From Gonium pectorale (taxonomy: Eukaryota > Chlorophyta > Chlorophyceae > Chlamydomonadales > Volvocaceae), in the NCBI GenBank assembly GCA_001584585.1, contig LSYV01000011.1, forward strand, positions 1,905,698-1,969,697: DNA of 64,000 nt, read 5' to 3'. This document shows, one piece after another, positions 59,501-64,000 of this stretch. The notes under the pieces were generated by a model. That model did no database searches. It had not been told where the DNA came from and saw only the letters and a list, made by a program, of their open reading frames with translations. A program made the position numbers and the translations under genes. Position 1 is the stretch's first letter; every line of letters begins with the position of its first letter.

Positions 59501-59982
59501 TCAAGTTCGCTCACGCGACGGCGCGCGCCCCGCCGCCGCCGGACATGCGGTCCGCGACGGCGGCGCCTCCACCGCGGGTGGTGATAGAAGAGGTGCGGGA
59601 GGAGCTTGCGGCGCCGCCGCCGGCGGCCGACCCGAAAGACGGCGGAGGCGCCTTCGGCGGCCTGGACCCGGCCTTCCTGCGGGCCATGCAGGATGCGCTG
59701 GAGGCGCGGGGACACGACCTGTCCTCCCTGGACGCGGTGCAGTCCCTGGCCTCGGATCCGAATCTGGCCTCGTCGCTGTTGCCGTATCTTTCCGTGCCGG
59801 GCGTCACGGACGCTAACATCCTGCGGGAGATGGTACGGCAGTGGCAGGCCATGATCGCGCAGCGGATGAAGGAGGAGCGGGAGCTGGCGAGGCGGAAGCA
59901 GCGGCCGGTGTGGCGCTGCGCGGCGTGCGGGCGGTACGGCTGCCCCGTGGCGCCGTACATTGAGGGGTACAAGGAAATTTGA
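41535..59982 (+). CDS. ZNFX1-like SF1 helicase / NFX1 zinc finger / triple AAA+ (SpoVK-CbbX type) giant protein
   Basis: About 35 exons, ~2860 aa. First exons: 41535-41550, 41649-41794, 41979-42103, 42328-42463, 42661-42962, 43261-43291, 43464-44162. The last ends at 59982. ATG 41535 has an in-frame stop upstream. Order: helical N-region; HDNDHVDYRSIKIL and RPPYLPR, ZNFX1 signatures; SF1 helicase ~residues 530-1250; NFX1 zinc finger; coiled coil ~1380-1550; TPR-like linker; AAA+ modules near 1880, 2160 and 2410; C-terminal WRCAACGRYGC knuckle. ZNFX1 relatives act in antiviral sensing and small-RNA inheritance; SpoVK/CbbX AAA+ proteins are hexameric remodellers. Function here is inferred: an RNA helicase carrying its own remodelling motor. 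Probable GC donors follow exons 5, 16 and 18. Exons 29/30 do not join in frame. Exon 21 begins with ATG, so a split into two genes is possible. Confidence 0.85.
44984..48909 (+). other. SF1 (Upf1/ZNFX1-like) helicase core of the giant gene
   Basis: Exons 44984-45262, 45503-45628, 45844-46547, 46814-47075, 47236-47574, 47881-48024, 48379-48528 and 48718 onward. Motifs: LDPSQRAAL (Q-motif side), Walker A GPPGTGKT, VVCYTNHALDQFLE (Ia), Walker B VVLVEEAGELLEAH, IGDHKQLRP (III), QHRMHPDIS (IV), VATIDNYQGEEADVVV (V) and RINVLLSRAR (VI). All catalytic motifs are intact, so an active ATP-dependent RNA/DNA translocase is expected. A large Gln/Pro-rich insert lies in exon 45844-46547 between motifs Ia and II, as in other ZNFX1 proteins. 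Confidence 0.93.
48991..49606 (+). other. NFX1-type zinc-finger region of the giant gene
   Basis: The end of exon 48718-49175 encodes CQRPCHAVLPCGHPC, then RCHPLDPEHKRVKC and CSRGH, the spacing of NFX1-type zinc fingers. Exon 49516-49606 adds CSHAQ...VCKTC and leads into a Glu/Lys helix. The join needs a phase-2 GC donor at 49176; a GT donor choice runs into a stop. Only one or two fingers are present, fewer than in animal ZNFX1. Confidence 0.8.
49722..49860 (-). repeat. ~140-bp dispersed repeat, copy A, in intron 17 of the giant gene
   Basis: Read on the minus strand it is about 85% identical to 63440-63600 (+) and weakly similar to 61795-61935 (+). Copy A and the 63.4-kb copy can both be read as GVM(L/F)PAGRRVQGMAGEVYEQ. 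It may be part of an LTR or UTR of a retroelement. Confidence 0.75.
49948..51929 (+). other. Charged coiled-coil segment of the giant gene
   Basis: Exons 49948-50124, 50279-50401 and 51738-51929 encode about 165 residues of Glu/Arg/Lys/Ala/Leu/Gln heptads, such as EAELKRREADVKAAQLKARI and EEKQRQELEATAKKLQELEE. No helix breakers are seen. This rod would separate the helicase from the AAA+ part and could mediate oligomerisation. The intron between the last two exons carries an antisense LINE fragment. Confidence 0.85.
50533..51620 (-). mobile_element. LINE 3' end, copy 2, antisense inside intron 19 of the giant gene
   Basis: Minus-strand frames encode ALLYRELAQTPLQYHWAQLVLRFW (51217-51603) and, after frame breaks, DFPSGETGVKRCRYAGWMGD followed by the zf-RVT-like CKACGDAAAVEDELPVFCEC (50731-51114). 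The 3' end matches LINE copy 1 down to GTAACCTGTAAACCTGA (RC at about 50533). The element is 5' truncated and has stops and frameshifts, so it is dead. It makes the host intron 1336 nt long. Being antisense to the gene it could yield double-stranded RNA if transcribed; that is only a possibility. Confidence 0.8.
53620..55782 (+). other. AAA+ module 1 (SpoVK/CbbX type) of the giant gene
   Basis: Exons 53620-53766, 54317-54460 and 55288-55782. Walker A is GNPGTGKTT, Walker B GGVLFLDEAY, the sensor 1 region VVVLAGYKKQM and the arginine-finger region LPSRF. The preceding exon (52524-53318) ends with LLKLTGLDPVKKAM, the usual lead-in to these modules. All ATPase residues are present. Confidence 0.9.
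54849..55199. repeat. Pair of 49-bp direct repeats in intron 24 of the giant gene
   Basis: 54849-54897 and 55151-55199 share GGCAGGCCGGGT, GGTTACTGTA and AGTCTGTCTC with about 88% identity, 302 bp apart. The 827-nt intron is otherwise without content. The pair could be ends of a small non-autonomous element or an old local duplication. Confidence 0.6.
55976..57299 (+). other. AAA+ module 2 of the giant gene
   Basis: Exons 55976-56084, 56215-56435, 56592-56806 and 57048-57299. Walker A GNPGTGKTT is split by a phase-1 intron inside the Gly codon before Lys. Walker B is GCVLVIDEAYGLY, sensor 1 VLLLGYEEQM and the arginine-finger region PGLARRF, with NFGNAGAVNNLL in the C-terminal lid. All key residues are kept. 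Confidence 0.88.
57565..58926 (+). other. AAA+ module 3 of the giant gene, with a frame break at its start
   Basis: Exons 57565-57672, 57928-58120, 58355-58391, 58483-58566 and 58750-58926, then 59203-59982 with the lid (NWSNGRDVGTW) and tail. Walker A GAPGTGKTT is split after the Pro codon. Walker B is GGVLFIDEAYRL, sensor 1 VVILAGYEHQ and the arginine-finger region PGLKSRF. The first exon reads LREWQATIRACQAV...LNFRFVGAP only in the frame that does not follow from the previous exon. Confidence 0.82.
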
Positions 59983-60080
59983 TTGGCTGCCGGCGACGGT
60001 ACATTGGTAGTCGCACCTCACAACGCGTATGCATTCGATCACCGTGAGCTCCCCGCAAGCGGGATGCAAGCGCCCTGCAC

Positions 60081-60085
60081 TGTAA
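60081..60085 (+). terminator. Probable poly(A) signal TGTAA of the giant gene
   Basis: TGTAA, the usual Chlamydomonas-type polyadenylation signal, lies about 100 nt after the stop codon at 59982. Confidence 0.6.
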
Positions 60086-60968
60086 CTCAGGCGTGGTTAC
60101 GCAGTTTTGTTGGTACGAATGCGCGGGCGAGGCGTGGAGCGGCGGGCAGGTTGTTCTTGCAATAAACGTTGGAATTGCAACGAAAGTTGCAGCGGCAGTT
60201 GTAGCGGTCAGTACGGGCACCAGATGGTAGCAGGTCAGGCAGGCTCGGTACTTCTTTGCATGCGTCTCATTGCATTACTTAATCCTGTGAGGTATAAGCA
60301 ATGGGCAGCCAGCCCCTAACTTGAAATGCTAGCTATTTCTGCCGTTGTCCATTGGTTATGGAGGCGTGCAGGCACTGGCGGAAGAGGTTTCATTCCAGGG
60401 CATACAGGTTGTAGCGCTGTAGATCGTCCTAGTAGCTGTCGATCTATGTTTTTGATTGGTTGGACAGACCCACGGATCCTCATCTGTCCAGGCGGCGTTG
60501 GCAGTGCTGAGTTTGATGATCCGAGAATAACCGATAGTGTTTAAGGATGCGTATAGCAGTTGCAATTAAAATCACTCGGCCCGCCAAGATATGTGCACAT
60601 TGCCCCGAGCCTTCGACCGTGCAGCATCAGATCCTGCGCACCTGGTGCTCCAGGCAATGCTCACATCCGTGCCCGTGTTCCCCACCCTTCCCCACTTCAC
60701 GCATGTGCTGTAATCCTCAATGTCGTGTGTTCCGTTCCCTGGATACAGGTGAAGTATGCTTCATCAGATGTAACTGCAGCCGGTATACAGCAGCATCGCC
60801 ACAAAGCAAGTGGTTTCGCGCCCCATGCTTTCGGTCCTATATGCACATATTCAATGCGCGGAACGGGCAAGACGCATCAATCAAAGCCCCGTTTCTCGGA
60901 ACCGTACGCGGAAACCGTTATCGGCCCCACCCAACCCAATCCACAGGTTTGCTGCCTCATAACGTAGC
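60086..60968. other. Intergenic, no gene recognised
   Basis: About 880 bp between the giant gene and an antisense gene fragment. ORFs are short and featureless. Confidence 0.4.
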
Positions 60969-61415
60969 CTATCTTTTGGCTCCGCAGCCCCTGGCATCGC
61001 CAGCCAGGTGTTTTGGGGGGAGCTGCACGCGCTGGATGCGCCCACAATCCAAGACGAAGAGCGTGCCGGCGCCATCAGCAGCGATTAACGTCACAGCGTG
61101 AAAGCGCGCCAAGTACCCGGGCCCTTCTGCGTGGTCGGCGTCCTCATCAGGGTCGCCGGCCACCAGCGTGATGAGGTTGTCACTGCTCAGGCGGTAGACG
61201 GAACTTTGTGTGGCCAGGTACGATGGCGCGGTGCCGGCGTCCCAGCAGCTGCATAACACAGCACTTGCATCCCACAGATGCCGATGCTGCCCATCGCCGC
61301 CTGCCTCCCAAAGCTTTACCGGAGGTCCAAAGTCCAGTTGCCCCGCGCATCGGCGCCCAAGAGGGACCACAGCTCGGACCCATCGTCAACGCACAAGAGT
61401 GCAGCTGCACGGGCC
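60969..61415 (-). CDS. NHL-type beta-propeller protein, 3' fragment
   Basis: Two exons join in phase (CTCCG|GTAAAG ... ATGCAG|CTG): 61415-61320 and 61248-60969. They encode DDGSELWSLLGADARGNW, then YLATQSSVYRLSSDNLITLVAGD, EGPGYLARFHAVTLIAADGAG and TLFVLDCGRIQRVQLPP, ending at a TAG. The pattern (AVYRL, LVAG, GPG.ARF, AADGAGTLYVLDxGRIR) is a propeller blade of NHL/SMP-30-like repeats found in large volvocine families. No exons for the rest of the propeller were found upstream, where retroelement debris begins, so the gene is partial or dead. Function unknown. Confidence 0.5.
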
Positions 61416-61794
61416 CTGCATGAAAAGGAAGAACCCGTGTCCAAACGCTGCACGCGTGATCCTCGCAATCCAGAAAACCGTCTAGAACTATTGAGTGGGC
61501 GATCCAAAAAGCGGGATCTTTATCGGGGAGCACGGACGTAACCAGTGGCGCGAGTGTCGTACCTGCATGCCAATGGCCCCGCCCCAACAGAGCGCCGCGC
61601 CCTAGCAGAGGGCCACCATGGGTGATGCGGGTCGAACAGGGTTGGTACGGCCCCGGCATCTCATGCCCCAATGCAGTAGCCCGCGGCCAGAGGTCCCCGC
61701 CTGGAAACCTGGTCGCAGGGTCGAGGCCGGGCTGGCCGGCGGCGCATCGCTTCGCCTGGCAAGATGCGGGCCGCCAGGACAGATATGGAAGCGA

Positions 61795-61935
61795 AGACAG
61801 TAAGACAGATACAGGGAAAGGGAAAGCTACCTCTACGGTAATACACACACGAAGGCGATACGTTGCCAGTAGGGCGCCGGGTACAAGATACGGCGGGCGA
61901 CGGAGACGAGCAGGCGGGCCCTCCCGGCACTTGCC
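61795..61935 (+). repeat. ~140-bp dispersed repeat, copy C (most diverged)
   Basis: It aligns with 63440-63600 through GGGAAAG.TACCTCTACGG, AGTAGGGCGCCGGGTACA and GGCGGGCGA.G. A TAA interrupts the frame that is open in the other two copies. Confidence 0.6.
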
Positions 61936-62539
61936 TCCCGGTTCGGGCCAGCAGCTAGGTTACCTGGTGAGATGTGGAGACGGAAGACCCGGCGGGTGCT
62001 GTGTTCGACTTAGCCTTGCCGCTGTCGTGCGTGGTTGCAGCTCAGACTGCCATGGCCCAGGGGGGGCAGCAGGCAGTGAGGCAGGGGATGGGCAACCAAC
62101 CAACCACCGCCGCCGCGCCGGCCTCGCTGCCCCGCCTCCATCCCGTCTGGTTGCACAGCCATGGAGCTCGCAGCGGCCCCTGGCGGTGTTACTTATTTGT
62201 TCGGAGCCGATGCGCCAGGTGGATGGCGGATGTAGGCGCCCCAGCCAAACGCCACCCACGTGCGGTGTGAGGGGGGGTGAGGGCTACAGCAGCCACCGGG
62301 GCGCAGGCTGCAGAGGTAACGACGAGAGCGCTGCGGACGCGGAATGATTTGCGCCGCCGTCGCCGGCCCTGCCCAATCCGTTTGTGAGCTAGCCGCGGTA
62401 AGTGCGGGTGGCACCCGGACAACAGACCAGAGCCCAAGTGCAAAAATCGCAAACCGCACGTCCAAAGCCTCTCCCCAGATACACGATGCAACGTATGAGC
62501 GGAGGGAGGAAGCGAGGCTATCAAAGTCCTCGTGCCATT
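61936..62539. other. No gene recognised
   Basis: 600 bp between repeat copy C and LINE copy 3. Mostly GC-rich, with no supported feature. Confidence 0.4.
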
Positions 62540-62960
62540 CGTGAGTGCTATGACAAACTCAATGGTTGAGGAGCAGAGGGCCTACATGCGGGCCATTGTC
62601 GGGGCACGATGCCCCACCAATGCGCTACTGTACCGGGAGTTAGCGCAACGACCGCTGCAGTACCATTGGGCTAAATTGGTCTTGCGCTTCTGAAACGGCC
62701 TCACTGAACGCCCGGGTACGCTGTGCCATCGAGCTGTCGTGGCAGACCTGAAGATGGCGATGAAGCAGGGTGCGGCCGACTTTTGGTCGGCTGGTGTACT
62801 GCGGTTTCTGGCTGACGCTGGAGTGAAGGCACCCGAGGGGCTAGCGACCAACGCTAAGACATCGTACTTTGCTCACTTAACTATACCTATCTCGGAAGAT
62901 TTGGGCTCGTACGCGGACAGGCGAGACGCGTGGTGGCGGTTGCTGCACGTGAATGGTGCG
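62540..62960 (+). mobile_element. LINE fragment, copy 3
   Basis: It encodes ALLYRELAQRPLQYHWAKLVLRF, a TGA stop, then NGLTERPGTLCHRAVVADLK and LRFLADAGVKAPEGLATNAK, clearly the same region as LINE copies 1 and 2. The zinc-finger end and 3' UTR are missing, so both ends are cut. Not functional. Confidence 0.78.
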
Positions 62961-63439
62961 TGTAGTGTTACACGTTCCCAAATGTCACCCAGATCCAAGT
63001 CCGTTAAAGGTGGTAGTGAGAACTACCGGTTGGTAGGGTTGTGAGCTTATATAGCTCCGGCGATGGTAGGTATAACACAGAGTTCAACTCCGCTACCGGT
63101 TTCGTAGAGTTACCATTGGGAACACGGTCCCAGCTACGAGTAAGACATGTTGATCGGCAATCCGACTCAGTTTAACAACCGCTGGTGTAGTGCGTCAACA
63201 CGCCACTACCAGCGGCACAAAGCCACGACTATGCGCACACATGCGACATCAGGGGAGTCTCCCCTGTGCGACATAGCCCCGTGCCGAGCCGCCCCCCAGC
63301 GTCTCGTCACCACAAGCACGCTGCATTCCATGAAAATTGTGTAGAAGCCGAAACAGGGAGGCATGCATGATACAACAACTATCCCCCCTCAGGCTGCAGC
63401 GTCCCCGCTTGCACGCAGGCGAACACGGTTCAACTCATC
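62961..63439. other. Possible LTR-like region, not resolved
   Basis: 480 bp with a palindromic TATA-like stretch (GAGCTTATATAGCTC near 63045) and short repeats of ACCGGTT. Its place next to an antisense gypsy end would fit an LTR, but no boundaries could be fixed. Confidence 0.25.
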
Positions 63440-63600
63440 AGCCATGTCAGGAGTAAAAAACGATAACCAGAAACGGGGAAGGCAGCCTCTACGGACATAC
63501 ACACCCGAGGGTGTGATGTTTCCAGCAGGGCGCCGAGTACAGGGCATGGCGGGCGAGGTATACGAGCAGACGCCCCCCCCCCGCGGTGTTACCAGAATAG
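63440..63600 (+). repeat. ~140-bp dispersed repeat, copy B
   Basis: About 85% identical to the reverse complement of 49722-49860. It reads NQKRGRQPLRTYTPEGVMF then PAGRRVQGMAGEVYEQT before a C-run. It lies beside the gypsy remnant and may belong to it. Confidence 0.75.
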
Positions 63601-63639
63601 TTACCTGACTATAAGTAGAGGGTCCGGCAAGCGGTCGAC

Positions 63640-64000
63640 GAAGGGGCCAGTCCATCGGCGGCTAGCGGTTACCATTCGCGGGTCGCCCAGCCCGCATCCC
63701 CGAGGAGTAAAGTTGTTTGCGCTTGCGTCCGCCAGGCCGACCCACACGCCGTACACGGTAGTCCCGTACACGCTCAACGCTGTACAGGGCTTGGTTATGC
63801 ATCCATTCCACCGGACCCGGTTCCGTCACAACCGGAGCAGCAGCATCTGCACTTCAGTATTGTCGCACAAGCGACACATAGAACTTATGGTGGATTTGCA
63901 TATCCAAAGGCAACCGGAGTTCAACCGCAGCCTTACTGACCATGCGTACGACAGGGTATGGACCAATCCAACGAAGCAGCAGCTTCTTCGGACCCTCAGC
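63640..64000 (-). mobile_element. Ty3/gypsy LTR retrotransposon, C-terminal polyprotein end (runs off the window)
   Basis: The minus strand from the right edge encodes KKLLLRWIGPYPVV, VELRLPLDMQIHHKFYVSLV and RQY then a stop. This is the conserved integrase C-terminal block of Ty3/gypsy elements (RWIGPF.V, LELP..M.IH..FHVSLL). After the stop the same frame gives VEWMHNQALYSVERVRDYRV, resembling the start of a chromodomain. The body of the element lies outside the window. Confidence 0.75.

Noticed and set aside
63440..63600. Resemblance of GVMFPAGRRVQ to the histone H2A N-terminal helix region
   Set aside because: Only a few residues match and no histone fold follows.
1..64000. CRISPR arrays, bacterial operons, ribosome binding sites
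   Set aside because: The sequence is intron-rich and eukaryotic; no regularly spaced identical repeats were found.

Overview
The window looks like nuclear DNA of a volvocine green alga (Chlorophyceae, Chlamydomonas/Volvox relatives). The coding sequence is very GC-rich. Genes are broken by many short to medium introns with GTGAG/GTGCG donors and CAG acceptors. Proteins carry Ala, Gly, Gln and Pro runs, and one gene end has the TGTAA polyadenylation signal used by these algae. The species cannot be named from the sequence. All gene models below were built by hand by joining reading frames at phase-compatible splice sites.

Layout. 1-2711 (+): 3' part of an Ala-rich, probably membrane-associated protein. 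4921-7355 (-): F-box/leucine-rich protein. 8060-8920: dead LINE 3' end. 9782-14255 (-): a complete 12-exon nucleolin gene, back to back over a 408-bp promoter with a complete 8-exon gamma-glutamyl hydrolase gene, 14664-17989 (+). 21285-23474 (-): SWEET sugar transporter; its last exon is present twice because two unmerged contig ends flank a run of 20 N. 23729-24355 (+): small unknown gene. 24553-33299 (+): 13-exon BEACH/WD40 protein of the FAN/NSMAF type, about 1415 aa. 34793-35623 and 38489-39200 (-): two paralogous coiled-coil proteins of unknown family, with a coding-like fragment on the other strand between them. 40072-41329 (+): basic, low-complexity protein.

The main object is 41535-59982 (+), about 35 exons and about 2860 aa. 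It reads as one ZNFX1-like protein: an N-terminal helical region, an SF1 (Upf1/ZNFX1-type) helicase, an NFX1-type zinc finger, a long charged coiled coil, then three consecutive CbbX/SpoVK-type AAA+ modules and a C-terminal CxxC knuckle. This joins an RNA helicase of a silencing/antiviral family to a putative remodelling motor. It has three probable GC-AG introns, retroelement debris in two introns and one unexplained frame break in AAA module 3.

60-64 kb is a transposon graveyard: a beta-propeller gene fragment, a further LINE fragment, copies of a ~140-bp repeat and, at the right edge, the end of a Ty3/gypsy polyprotein. Apart from the divergent promoters, most genes here are unrelated neighbours, as expected in a eukaryotic nuclear genome.
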